A stretch of DNA of 11,556 bases, taken from positions 1 to 11,556 of the forward strand of contig JAJYSO010000023.1 in assembly GCA_021793535.1 (NCBI GenBank), given 5' to 3'. Shown piece by piece: positions 1 to 6,999 of the stretch. Both the position numbers and the translations under genes were made by a program. The DNA comes from Bacteroidota bacterium. Its GTDB lineage: Bacteria > Bacteroidota > Bacteroidia > Flavobacteriales > Flavobacteriaceae. The notes beneath the pieces are model-generated. The model did no database searches. It had not been told where the DNA came from and saw only the letters and a list, made by a program, of their open reading frames with translations. Position 1 is the first letter of the stretch. The number at the start of each line of letters is the position of its first letter.

Positions 1-148
1 GAATCTGGATAGTAAACAAATTGCCACACTCTTGAACATCACTCCTAAAAGTGTGCGGATGGCTAAATATCGGCTAAAGCGAAAAATCGGGTTGGATAAG
101 GAAATCCAATTAACCGAATGGATTAAATCTCTTCATCAGAATTTTTAA
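1..148 (+). CDS. C-terminal end of a LuxR-type helix-turn-helix regulator (partial)
   Basis: Only the last 48 codons are present; the gene enters from the left edge and ends at TAA 146-148. The peptide contains DSKQIATLLNITPKSVRMAK followed by YRLKRKIGLDK. This is the recognition-helix pattern of the LuxR/GerE winged helix-turn-helix in the form common in Bacteroidota, where it ends large proteins with TPR or beta-propeller sensor regions ("KEIA..LNIS.KSV...RYRLRKKLGL"). The role is DNA binding and transcription control. The sensor part lies outside the window, so the signal is unknown. It is followed by a 164-nt gap that holds a repeated 11-bp-phased motif (198-220). Family assignment is good; the specific regulator is not identifiable. 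Confidence 0.8.
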   Translation, partial: NLDSKQIATLLNITPKSVRMAKYRLKRKIGLDKEIQLTEWIKSLHQNF

Positions 149-197
149 GGTGAGCTTATTTAGCCTACAATATTCTCATATACAACACCTTATCATT

Positions 198-220
198 TCG
201 TAGACGCTTTGTAGATGCGT
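198..220 (+). promoter_or_regulatory. Copy 1 of an 11-bp-phased direct-repeat element
   Basis: Two GTAG cores start at 200 and 211, exactly 11 bp apart, and the second lies inside TTTGTAGATG. The same arrangement recurs at 6814-6836, with 19 of 23 positions identical. It sits 50 nt after the regulator's stop and 93 nt before the membrane-protein start at 313. Direct repeats one helical turn apart are typical of sites for response regulators of the OmpR/PhoB type. That this is an operator is inference. Confidence 0.3.
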
Positions 221-312
221 GTTTTATACCGTATATTTTTTCAATCGTCTATCTTTCCACTTGAAATGTAAAGAGAGCGCTAACCCTTTCTTTTCTAAAC
301 CTATAAAAAGTT

Positions 313-927
313 ATGAACGGATCTTTTAAACAACCGACTTTTGATAAAGAAAAGCTCAAACAATTTGCCGAGGAAGTACAAAATGCCGGACTGCCGGTTC
401 AGCCGCATTGGAAAAAAGGAAAGAAGGAGGTTTCAGAAGAAAAAGCACGTACTTTTTCGTTAGACTTAAATGGAGTCTCCATTCTTATACAGACGGGAAG
501 AGAAGGGGTGGTGAAATTGGATAAGCTTTCTGAGCAAGAAAAGTTGCCCTTACTGGAGGTGATGAGGAAGTACAATTTTTATACCGAGCCTAATTTTGGA
601 TTAGGTCTTGGCCTAGCGGTTCTTTTTGTTTTAATAGAAGGGTTAATCATGTATGGAAATGCTGATGAAATGCCTTGGATTGTTCCGTTTTTATCAATAG
701 CCTCCTTGTTGGCTTTACAGTGGTTGTGGACCTCTTGGTTATATTGTACCGGTAAACTAGAAAAAAGAACATATAAGGTGAGTATGGTGTTAGGCCTTGT
801 GGGCTATTTCTGTACAGTGGTTTGGTCTCTTCTTTTACTACCGATGATTAAAGCCTATAATCGATACTATTTGTTAAGGGCAATCAATGCTGTAGAGGAG
901 AATGAGCTTCGTAGTGCGAGGGCCTAG
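313..927 (+). CDS. Hypothetical three-helix membrane protein
   Basis: This 204-aa protein is not recognised. The first 90 residues are soluble and charged, with a short beta-like stretch (LDLNGVSILIQTGREGVVKL, about 50-69). Three hydrophobic segments follow at about 95-114, 121-143 and 156-179, and the protein ends in a short basic and acidic tail. There is no signal peptide, so the N-terminal part is probably cytoplasmic. The ATG at 313 follows an A-rich leader (ctataaaaagtt) with no clear Shine-Dalgarno site, which is normal for Bacteroidota. It is the first gene of the co-directional run and the only intact one before the WG-repeat gene. No catalytic motif is visible. Confidence 0.75.
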   Translation: MNGSFKQPTFDKEKLKQFAEEVQNAGLPVQPHWKKGKKEVSEEKARTFSLDLNGVSILIQTGREGVVKLDKLSEQEKLPLLEVMRKYNFYTEPNFGLGLGLAVLFVLIEGLIMYGNADEMPWIVPFLSIASLLALQWLWTSWLYCTGKLEKRTYKVSMVLGLVGYFCTVVWSLLLLPMIKAYNRYYLLRAINAVEENELRSARA

Positions 928-950
928 GGGGTAAAAGTGTGGTCATCACG

Positions 951-1182
951 ATGGAGAAGAAGCTAATTTTATTTTTTTAAGCTGCTTTTGGTGTTGGGTC
1001 AGCTAATTCGAGGCCAAACCTTATGGGACATTTACGCTTTAAATAAGAGTCAACTGGTTGGGTATCTTATCTGCAATTTGACTTGTCCTCTACATTTCCA
1101 TTATATGGCCATGAACCTCCTCATAGAAGCTGGGAATAACGGCGTCAAGCTCGTATGCTTAAGGTGCCATTCTCTATTTTAG
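951..1182 (+). pseudogene. Possible short exported-protein gene broken in a T7 run
   Basis: This gap between two genes reads as a signal-peptide gene in two frames. ATG 951 gives MEKKLILFF and then hits TAA at 978-980, just after seven T residues (972-978). One base over, the open frame reads KLLLVLGQLIRGQ and then TLWDIYALNKSQ, ending at TAG 1180-1182. Removing one T joins them into a basic start, a hydrophobic core and a plausible cleavage after RGQ, although a lysine then falls in the core. The short mature part (about 55 residues) matches nothing I recognise. It could be a decayed gene, a slippage switch, a sequencing error, or chance. The remaining gap, 1183-1265, shows nothing I can name. 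Confidence 0.3.
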
Positions 1183-1268
1183 GTATCCATAAATGTAAAG
1201 TTAAGGAGGCCTGTGGAATAGAAAAAAAATGAGGTTAGCCTCTTTGGATAAAGAAAATCTTTGGAGTG

Positions 1269-3851
1269 ATGAAATACGATTACAACGCCAAAAAAGTTAC
1301 CAAGTCAACCTCTTGTGATATGGTTAGAAATATAAAAAATGGTATACTGTTCCTTGCTTTTACATTGAATTCCTGTATTTCTCATGGTCAGGAACAAATC
1401 TATGATGCCGGGTCTCACTTTGAAAGCGGTTTTGCCAGATTAATCCAATCGGGCCCAGAAGACCAAGATGCCCTTGGGAAGTCTTCTTCAAGTGGGGTTG
1501 ATTTTGAGGTTCTCAATCGTGAATTTTATATAGATACTACCGGGGAAGTAGCCTTTAACACCGTGCTTCACGGCTCCTTTTACAGTGGAAAAGAAGTGAA
1601 GGATTATTACTGCAAGCTGGATCCTGCTCAGCTTCCTGAACAGTACTATGTGGAAGTGAAAAAAGGGAATAAGTTGGGAATCTTGACCTCCGATGGACAT
1701 TGGCTATTAGAACCGATATATGAACAGATTGACACTCGCAATACTAATCTTTGGCGGGTGGAAAAAGAAGGCCTGCAGAATCTCTTTACCCGTAAAGGGT
1801 TTTTACTTCCCTTTCAATTTGAACAGGTGTATCAGCTGACGGAACCCTATTATAATGTGGCTAAAGATGGGAGGTGGGGAGTATATAACCAAAAGGAAAA
1901 GCGGATGGAAATTCCTTTGGAATATCAGGAATTGGACTATTGTTATGGATGTGAAGCCAAAGGAAATTATTTGTTTGCTAAAAAAGCCGGAAAATGGGGG
2001 GTGATTGATTTTCAAAACAAAGTGTTATTGCCTTTTGAATACGAACATGAGCATGCGCATATGCGGAGTGATGAGATGATTTTGTCCTTGTATAAAAATG
2101 GAGAGCAGCTGTGGATTAACTTGAAAACGAAAGAAGAATTACCGTATAAAGCTCATCTTGAAAAAACAGTCGATATGCCCGATACGGTTGTGGTGGCACA
2201 AGGATTTATGCGGATAGAGAAGCAAGAGAAATACGGCTTGATTGATCCGAAAGGAAAAGAGATTCTACCCATGCGTTACGATTACATTCGTTATAATGGC
2301 GACACTTCACCTTACAGCAATGATTTTCCATTGCCTTATGTAGCCATTAATGAGCAAGGTCATTGGGGGGTCGCCGATTCTACGGGAAAGATTCTCATTG
2401 AGCCAGAATATACCTCTATAGATATGGTTGCTGACCAATACTTTCTAGCGACTAAGGAGCAGCAGAAATTTCTTATGGACCGCAATGGACAGAAGCTACT
2501 GGAACAAGGCTATGATAATATTTCAGTTGAGGGGGTGGCTTGTGCCTGCGATGACAAGCAGCTAACCTTTTTTACCTTAATGGACCAAAATCGCTATGGA
2601 TTGTTTAATCCCCAAACCAACGTATTCCTTTCGCCACAGTTTGATCAGCTCTATACCTATGATATTATCGGAGGGTTACCTCATGTGGTCGAGGTAGTAG
2701 CTGGAAATAAAAAAGGAGTGCTGGATGTGGATTCAGGAGAAATGGTTTTAAAACCGACTTATGATTCCTATGATGATACAGCTACTCCGGAAGGTTATTG
2801 GATCGTTAGAGAAGGAGCTCAGTACGGGCTTTATAATTATCAAGAGAGAAAGCAGGCCTTTCCTGCTCAATACGAAAGTCTTTATGGACTAAACAAAGGA
2901 GACTTGCTCTTAATGTCCATAGACGGGAAATATGGGCTGGTGGATGTAAAAGGGAAGGTGGTGGTTCCTGCGCAATACGGGCAGATCAGTCCGTTAAGCA
3001 ACTCCCTTTATTTGCTTACAACTCCCGAGGCCTCTTATCCCAATCCTTATGCCTTTTATAACCAAACAAAAAAGAAAATTTATGCTCCTTCGTACGATTC
3101 GGTTGAAACTGTTTACTCCGATCAACTAGCTGTCCTTCGAGATCAAGGACGGTATAAATTGTATAACCCATTAAAAGATCAAATTATTAAAGGAGCCTAT
3201 TCAAAAGGGGGATTTCCTTCATATATGGATAAATTTTACCGTCATCAGGCAGTCATTAAGAAAGGTGATAAAGCCGCGATTATAGATGAAAAGGGAAATT
3301 ATGTCATTCCTCCTCAATACCACAGTATCTCCAGCTTGCACCAAGGTTATGCGTTGATGTTTAGTGAAGAGCAAGATTACTTTGGAGCCCCTTATTATGG
3401 GTATATAGATTCCCTTGGAAAGGTAGTCGTTCCTGCCCGTTATGTTTTTGATTCACAAAAGGATCTGGCGGATTATTTTAAAGGGGATTATCTTTTACTA
3501 CTCGGGGAAGAGGAAGATAATAGGCAGCCGGTGGGATTAGCCAATAGGAGTGGAAAAGTCATCATTCCACCCGAATATGATCAGCTTATTTTTCAAGAGA
3601 ATGGCTCTCATTTTCTTGTTAAAAGAGAGGAACGATTTGGAATTTTAGATGCCGATGGAAAGGTAATACTTCCCGTTCAATTCGAAGATATTATTTTAGA
3701 TGAAAAGCCCATTTTGACCACTGATTATAAATTTAGCTTTCCTGTTTTAGCCAAAAAAAATGGTATTTACCAGTATTACAAGAAGGATGGGAGTACACTT
3801 TCTATACAAACAAAGCGCCCCATCCCCTTTGATAATTTTTTTGGGAATTAA
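1269..3851 (+). CDS. Secreted WG-repeat protein, about 18 repeats
   Basis: This protein of about 860 residues is built almost wholly of WG (KWG) repeats. The unit is roughly a basic/Gly turn, then W/YG-hydrophobic-D, then GK, then hydrophobic-xPxxY/F-D. Clear copies include GRWGVYNQ, GKWGVIDFQNK, EKYGLIDPKGKEILP, GHWGVADSTGKILIEPEY, GKYGLVDVKGKVVVPAQY and ERFGILDADGKVILPVQF. I count about 18, some degenerate. Such repeats form beta structures thought to mediate binding; no enzyme motif is visible. The start is uncertain. ATG 1269 has a GGAG-like site just upstream. ATG 1320 gives a textbook signal peptide (MVRNIKNGILFLAFTLNS, then CISHGQ), so the true start may be 1320. The mature protein is then periplasmic or outer-surface. 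The next gene begins 11 nt downstream and probably shares its transcript. Confidence 0.85.
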   Translation: MKYDYNAKKVTKSTSCDMVRNIKNGILFLAFTLNSCISHGQEQIYDAGSHFESGFARLIQSGPEDQDALGKSSSSGVDFEVLNREFYIDTTGEVAFNTVLHGSFYSGKEVKDYYCKLDPAQLPEQYYVEVKKGNKLGILTSDGHWLLEPIYEQIDTRNTNLWRVEKEGLQNLFTRKGFLLPFQFEQVYQLTEPYYNVAKDGRWGVYNQKEKRMEIPLEYQELDYCYGCEAKGNYLFAKKAGKWGVIDFQNKVLLPFEYEHEHAHMRSDEMILSLYKNGEQLWINLKTKEELPYKAHLEKTVDMPDTVVVAQGFMRIEKQEKYGLIDPKGKEILPMRYDYIRYNGDTSPYSNDFPLPYVAINEQGHWGVADSTGKILIEPEYTSIDMVADQYFLATKEQQKFLMDRNGQKLLEQGYDNISVEGVACACDDKQLTFFTLMDQNRYGLFNPQTNVFLSPQFDQLYTYDIIGGLPHVVEVVAGNKKGVLDVDSGEMVLKPTYDSYDDTATPEGYWIVREGAQYGLYNYQERKQAFPAQYESLYGLNKGDLLLMSIDGKYGLVDVKGKVVVPAQYGQISPLSNSLYLLTTPEASYPNPYAFYNQTKKKIYAPSYDSVETVYSDQLAVLRDQGRYKLYNPLKDQIIKGAYSKGGFPSYMDKFYRHQAVIKKGDKAAIIDEKGNYVIPPQYHSISSLHQGYALMFSEEQDYFGAPYYGYIDSLGKVVVPARYVFDSQKDLADYFKGDYLLLLGEEEDNRQPVGLANRSGKVIIPPEYDQLIFQENGSHFLVKREERFGILDADGKVILPVQFEDIILDEKPILTTDYKFSFPVLAKKNGIYQYYKKDGSTLSIQTKRPIPFDNFFGN

Positions 3852-3862
3852 CAATGTAAAAA

Positions 3863-4321
3863 ATGAATCCTATGAAACGCTTTTTTTTGAATATCCTATT
3901 TTTTATAGTCTTGTCGTCGACTGTATTTGCGCAATCTTCTGTTCAGGATAGCCTCTCCAAAGAGGTTGTATTGACGATTCAACAGCAAGGAGAGTCTGAG
4001 GATTTTCCGGTGGATAACTATAGTTTTAGCTTTTCAAAGGAGGACACCTATCGGGTGGGTGGCCAAGCTATACGAGGGATTTTAATGGTCAATCTGGAAA
4101 AGTACTCTCCATTTTTACTTCGGGCTGTTAAGGGGGATTCCACTAATGTGGTCAATGTACAACTTGTCGCTTATGACCCCGAAGGGAAGCAAACCAATTG
4201 TATTCAAATGAATCATGCCCTTATTCGAGACACGGCTCTTTCTTATCAAAAAGGTTATGGAACCAATCTCTCTGTAGATTTTATAGCTCCTGATGTTGTT
4301 GTCGATGAGGTGGAATTGTAG
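3863..4321 (+). CDS. Exported protein with Hcp-like (type VI tube) pattern
   Basis: This 152-aa protein has a clear N-terminal signal peptide (NILFFIVLSSTVFAQ, cleavage near residue 24). The start may be the ATG at 3863 or at 3872 (MKRFF). The mature part follows the order of conserved positions in the Hcp/T6SS tube family: an early strand (NYSFSFSK), a Gly-rich turn, then LEKYSPFLLRAVKGDS (compare the family's SPLL..A..G), VNVQLVAYDPEGKQ, IQMNHALIRD (compare I.L.NA.I) and a final strand (LSVDFIAPDVV). Hcp forms hexameric rings that stack into the tube of type VI secretion. A canonical Hcp has no signal peptide and sits beside tss genes, none of which are here. I therefore call a secreted Hcp-fold protein of unknown job, from remembered motifs only. 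Confidence 0.55.
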   Translation: MNPMKRFFLNILFFIVLSSTVFAQSSVQDSLSKEVVLTIQQQGESEDFPVDNYSFSFSKEDTYRVGGQAIRGILMVNLEKYSPFLLRAVKGDSTNVVNVQLVAYDPEGKQTNCIQMNHALIRDTALSYQKGYGTNLSVDFIAPDVVVDEVEL

Positions 4322-4322
4322 A

Positions 4323-4428
4323 ATGAGTGTTACAAAAGATGGACTGCTAGGACTTTCTATTTTGATCCCAACGGTAAATTATGAAGAGTAAGGAAGAAGA
4401 TTTGAGAAGTTTCTTTAACAAGAACTAG
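4323..4428 (+). other. Short fragmentary ORFs between the Hcp-like and membrane genes
   Basis: Three small reading frames occupy this gap. ATG 4323, one base after the Hcp-like stop, gives MSVTKDGLLGLSILIPTVNY to a stop at 4389-4391. In the Hcp gene's own frame, past its TAG, the sequence reads YKRWTARTFYFDPNGKL to TGA 4382-4384. ATG 4381 overlaps that TGA and gives MKSKEEDLRSFFNKN to TAG 4426-4428. The last two could be one small protein tail broken by one base, or all could be chance. None has independent support. Confidence 0.15.
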
Positions 4429-4433
4429 AAACG

Positions 4434-5213
4434 ATGACCGAAAGACAGTATGCCATATCGGCTGAAGCGCAAGAGGTTTTACACAAAACCTTAGCGAATC
4501 AACGAAAAGCGCTTTGGTTCTCGGGTATGTTTACGATCGTTGAAACAGGATTGGCTTGCTTTATCGTCTATGTTGTCTATACCCTTATCCTTATGCAGGA
4601 AGAGGTGTTGGTTCGCGGTATTGATTTGGACACCTTTCTTGTTGTGCTATTTCTTTTGCTGCTCTTGTGGGGTATGTTTTTCCTTATCAGGTTTACTTTC
4701 CAGCTATTTTTTCAGTATTTACGAAGGTATACGCCTTTTAAACGCGATCAATTAACAGGCCGTATACAGGTTAACAAAGGACGAATTATCGGTAATGAAC
4801 CTCTAGGGAAAGGGCTTAGGCTCGTTTTTGACGATCAACGTGAAGTCGATATGAATCTTATGTTTTTAAGGGCTGCCATAGGCCCTATGACTTGCATGTT
4901 ATTCACTCCTGCGGAGGTGGAAATAAGGTTATTCCCACATTCTCATATGGCTTATAAAATTGTATTTCCAGAATTTTCGCAGGAGATTGTGGAAAGAAAT
5001 GAAGGAGGAAAACCACAGAAATGGATTTGTGGAAGAGTTACTTTTGTGATGAGTTACCGGGCTGGTCATGGGCTCCGGTATAAGGGAGCAACTCTTGATC
5101 CCACAAAGAGAATTGTCCAAATTGGAAACCTGCAAACGGTACTTCCTTATGGATATCATGAATTGCCCCAGGTGGGAACCTTTGTAGCCTACCCTTTTCG
5201 TCCTCCCCAATAA
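4434..5213 (+). CDS. Hypothetical two-helix membrane protein with soluble C-terminal region
   Basis: This 259-aa protein is not recognised. A basic N-terminal segment of about 26 residues leads into two hydrophobic helices at about 27-54 and 66-95. The second is followed by positive residues (LRRYTPFKRD), placing the tail in the cytoplasm. The rest, from about 105, is beta-rich: GRIQVNKGRIIGNEPLGKGL, then LVFDDQREVDM, and later GRVTFVMSYRAGHGLRYKG. No active-site motif is seen. The layout of a helical hairpin plus a beta-rich tail resembles the genes at 6318 and 7000, so the three may be analogous membrane anchors. Sequence identity among them is not obvious by eye. A gap of 178 nt follows. 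Confidence 0.75.
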   Translation: MTERQYAISAEAQEVLHKTLANQRKALWFSGMFTIVETGLACFIVYVVYTLILMQEEVLVRGIDLDTFLVVLFLLLLLWGMFFLIRFTFQLFFQYLRRYTPFKRDQLTGRIQVNKGRIIGNEPLGKGLRLVFDDQREVDMNLMFLRAAIGPMTCMLFTPAEVEIRLFPHSHMAYKIVFPEFSQEIVERNEGGKPQKWICGRVTFVMSYRAGHGLRYKGATLDPTKRIVQIGNLQTVLPYGYHELPQVGTFVAYPFRPPQ

Positions 5214-5341
5214 TGTTTATCCATTTGGTTTTTAAAGCTTCAAAAAAGAGATTATTATTCGGAATTTTGAAAAGAGAAGAAGAAAAGAGAAAGTGCAAAA
5301 ATAAGGCTCATGCTCACTATGCCATATAAAAACAAAAAGAT

Positions 5342-5372
5342 ATGCAATCCGCAAAGCAAAAGGCGGATGCAT
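5342..5372. other. Strong bulged hairpin before the 5392 gene
   Basis: ATGC-A-ATCCGC (5342-5352) pairs with GCGGATGCAT (5363-5372): ten base pairs, one bulged A and a ten-base A-rich loop. It ends 19 nt before the 5392 start. On the plus strand no T run follows. On the minus strand the stem is followed by a T-rich stretch (complement of 5329-5338), as in an intrinsic terminator pointing leftwards, although no minus-strand gene lies nearby. The rest of the 5214-5391 gap is A-rich, with only very short ORFs (for example 5310-5387). Confidence 0.4.
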
Positions 5373-5391
5373 CTAAACTGTAAGTAAATAT

Positions 5392-6315
5392 ATGATCGGA
5401 TCGGCCAACTATAAAATCCTTCCTGCGCCGTCGGCTGATTGGGCCGAGGGATATGAAATACAATCTCCTGATAAAGTATTTATTTCTTGGGATACACCCA
5501 TACGAGAAATGTTCGAAAATTATAGCCATTTATTGAAAGCCTCCGCCTATGGGGAGCTTTATTTTGAATATCCGGTTCGGATAGGGAATATGATTTTAGA
5601 ATCTTTTCAAACCAGATTCCCCGCGCAGGACGACCCGCGACCTTTTATTAGTTTCGATGCTCATGGCGTCGATCATGGGCAGCAGGATAAAGGCTTTTCG
5701 GAGATTTATCAAAACTTATTGAGGCAGTTCAAGCAGCCTGTGGCGGTATACAAGGATCAAAGCCAAAATTTATTACGCAGTGTTTTTCATTTTAAAGGAA
5801 TGGATCTGGTGGTTTATCGACAGGGAATTGTCGATCGTGGCTATGTCTTGTTACGCTGGAACAATAATAGGGACTACCCTTATCTTATGGAAAATGCAGC
5901 ATATGAAAACAAAATGGTGCTTTCAGCGCAACTTCTTTGGCGGGAAGAACGCCTGTATTTGGCCGAGGATTATAAGCGGAACCTGTGTATTAAGCAAGTC
6001 CCGCCGGTAATCCGTCAGGAACTTCAGGGAGATGCCACTGTTATTTGGAGGGATGACCGCTGTAAAATGCTGGGTTTTGCTAGAGGGGAACTGGCCCATC
6101 TATATCCTGAAGCGGATGTGGAGCATTTCAGCATTCAAAAGGTAGATGATGGTCGAATCGGTTTTGGATCTAGGTTACAAGTTCATCTGAAACCTGATTA
6201 TTGGAGACCATGTCCGGTATTGGAGTATATTGGCGAACCGGGAGCTGTGCATTTTTTTGATGATCATCTACGCGATTTAGAAGAGCTACTGCAAAAACCC
6301 GTTCAGTTGAAATAA
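5392..6315 (+). CDS. Hypothetical soluble protein, paralogue of the 7722 gene product
   Basis: This 307-aa protein has no signal peptide or membrane helix. Its whole length aligns with residues about 113-416 of the protein at 7722-8990. Shared blocks in the same order are ANYxIL (5-10), FISWDxP (30-36), PVRIGN (61-66), NxRDY (158-162), VIWxD (217-221), FDD (289-291) and KPV (302-304). The C-terminal 90 residues (strands, then FFDDHLRDLEELLQKPV) look like the end of a PH-like domain, with strands capped by a helix; that is inference. I know no named family for it. It lacks the 112-residue N-terminal module of its paralogue. The next gene starts 2 nt downstream, so the two are translationally coupled. 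Confidence 0.75.
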   Translation: MIGSANYKILPAPSADWAEGYEIQSPDKVFISWDTPIREMFENYSHLLKASAYGELYFEYPVRIGNMILESFQTRFPAQDDPRPFISFDAHGVDHGQQDKGFSEIYQNLLRQFKQPVAVYKDQSQNLLRSVFHFKGMDLVVYRQGIVDRGYVLLRWNNNRDYPYLMENAAYENKMVLSAQLLWREERLYLAEDYKRNLCIKQVPPVIRQELQGDATVIWRDDRCKMLGFARGELAHLYPEADVEHFSIQKVDDGRIGFGSRLQVHLKPDYWRPCPVLEYIGEPGAVHFFDDHLRDLEELLQKPVQLK

Positions 6316-6317
6316 AA

Positions 6318-6785
6318 ATGAGTATCGAAAAAAGACATACTTATACCTTGGTTATTCCCAACAAAAAACTGGGGGCATTCGTGATCACCTGTTATGCTAT
6401 ACTTGTTCTTTTGTCCACGATCATCACCCTATTGATCAATGAGGATTGGATGTTTATCCCCATTGGGGTCATGATCTTGGGGTTAGGGCCGGTAATCTTT
6501 ATGATGTTTAGGTACCCTACCCGTGAAAAAGTGAGGCTCACCCAAACCGGTATGCATACCTGTAGTTATGGTCAAATCTATTTTGCTGAAATACGCGATC
6601 TCCGTGCATTTTATAACTTTAAACACAATGCCATCATACAAATAAAATTGAAGAACGGGAAAAGGATTCGATGGATTATGGCGGTGGGTTACAAAGGAGC
6701 CAAGGCAGCTGATGTTGAAGATTTTCAAGAGCTTTTTCAAAAGCTACCCCGGTACTTTGAGGCGTATAAGGGACAGAGGTTGTAA
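6318..6785 (+). CDS. Membrane-anchored PH-like domain protein
   Basis: This 155-aa protein has two hydrophobic helices at about 18-40 and 44-64 with a short acidic turn (NEDW) between them, so both ends face the cytoplasm. Residues 71-150 read as a small PH-like domain: KVRLTQTGMHTCSYGQIYF, a strand at IRDLRAFYN, IIQIKLKNGKRIRW, and a C-terminal helix (VEDFQELFQKLPRYFEAY). A helix hairpin followed by such a domain is the layout of many bacterial PH (bPH2/YcxB-like) proteins. These are generally of unknown function and thought to help organise membrane complexes. It begins 2 nt after the 5392 gene, which suggests a partnership with that protein. The exact family is not proven. Confidence 0.7.
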   Translation: MSIEKRHTYTLVIPNKKLGAFVITCYAILVLLSTIITLLINEDWMFIPIGVMILGLGPVIFMMFRYPTREKVRLTQTGMHTCSYGQIYFAEIRDLRAFYNFKHNAIIQIKLKNGKRIRWIMAVGYKGAKAADVEDFQELFQKLPRYFEAYKGQRL

Positions 6786-6813
6786 AAACCTAAGGCATGT
6801 GAGTATTAAACTC

Positions 6814-6836
6814 TTGTAGTCGGTTTGTAGATGTGT
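6814..6836 (+). promoter_or_regulatory. Copy 2 of the 11-bp-phased direct-repeat element
   Basis: GTAG cores start at 6816 and 6827, 11 bp apart, again with TTTGTAGATG at the second core. Nineteen of 23 positions match 198-220. It lies 29 nt after the PH-like gene and 164 nt before the 7000 start, in the largest clean gap inside the cluster. That suggests a second transcription start there. The remaining gap also holds an imperfect hairpin around 6908-6927 (ATCCTCCT against AGGAGTGGAT). Confidence 0.3.
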
Positions 6837-6999
6837 CAAGCCCTAGAAAAGATAACCATTCTCTAAGGGATGCATTATTTTTGTAGGTGTACGCCCGATT
6901 TGCGGACATCCTCCTAAAGGAGTGGATATGCTAGGAAATAGTAATTTGATAGATTGTAGCCATTGTCTCCTAAAATAAAACACATAAAAAACGGAAGAA

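Noticed and set aside
1488..2015. Two 70-codon minus-strand frames inside the WG-repeat gene
   Set aside because: They are shadows of a clearly coding plus-strand repeat protein and show no family features.
4929..5298. Overlapping minus-strand frames of 93 and 86 codons
   Set aside because: Antisense to the membrane-protein gene; compositionally odd and without a recognisable domain.
5310..5387. 25-codon ORF just before the 5392 gene
   Set aside because: Very short, highly basic, and overlaps the hairpin; no sign that it is translated.
6876..6883. TATTTTTG, an exact match to the Bacteroidota -7 box TAnnTTTG, 116 nt before the 7000 start
   Set aside because: No TTTG-like -33 box at the expected 19-21 bp spacing, and the motif is easy to meet by chance in AT-rich DNA.
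6908..6927. Imperfect hairpin ATCCTCCT / AGGAGTGGAT as a terminator
   Set aside because: A two-base bulge, a two-base loop that would force some pairs open, and no T tract after it.
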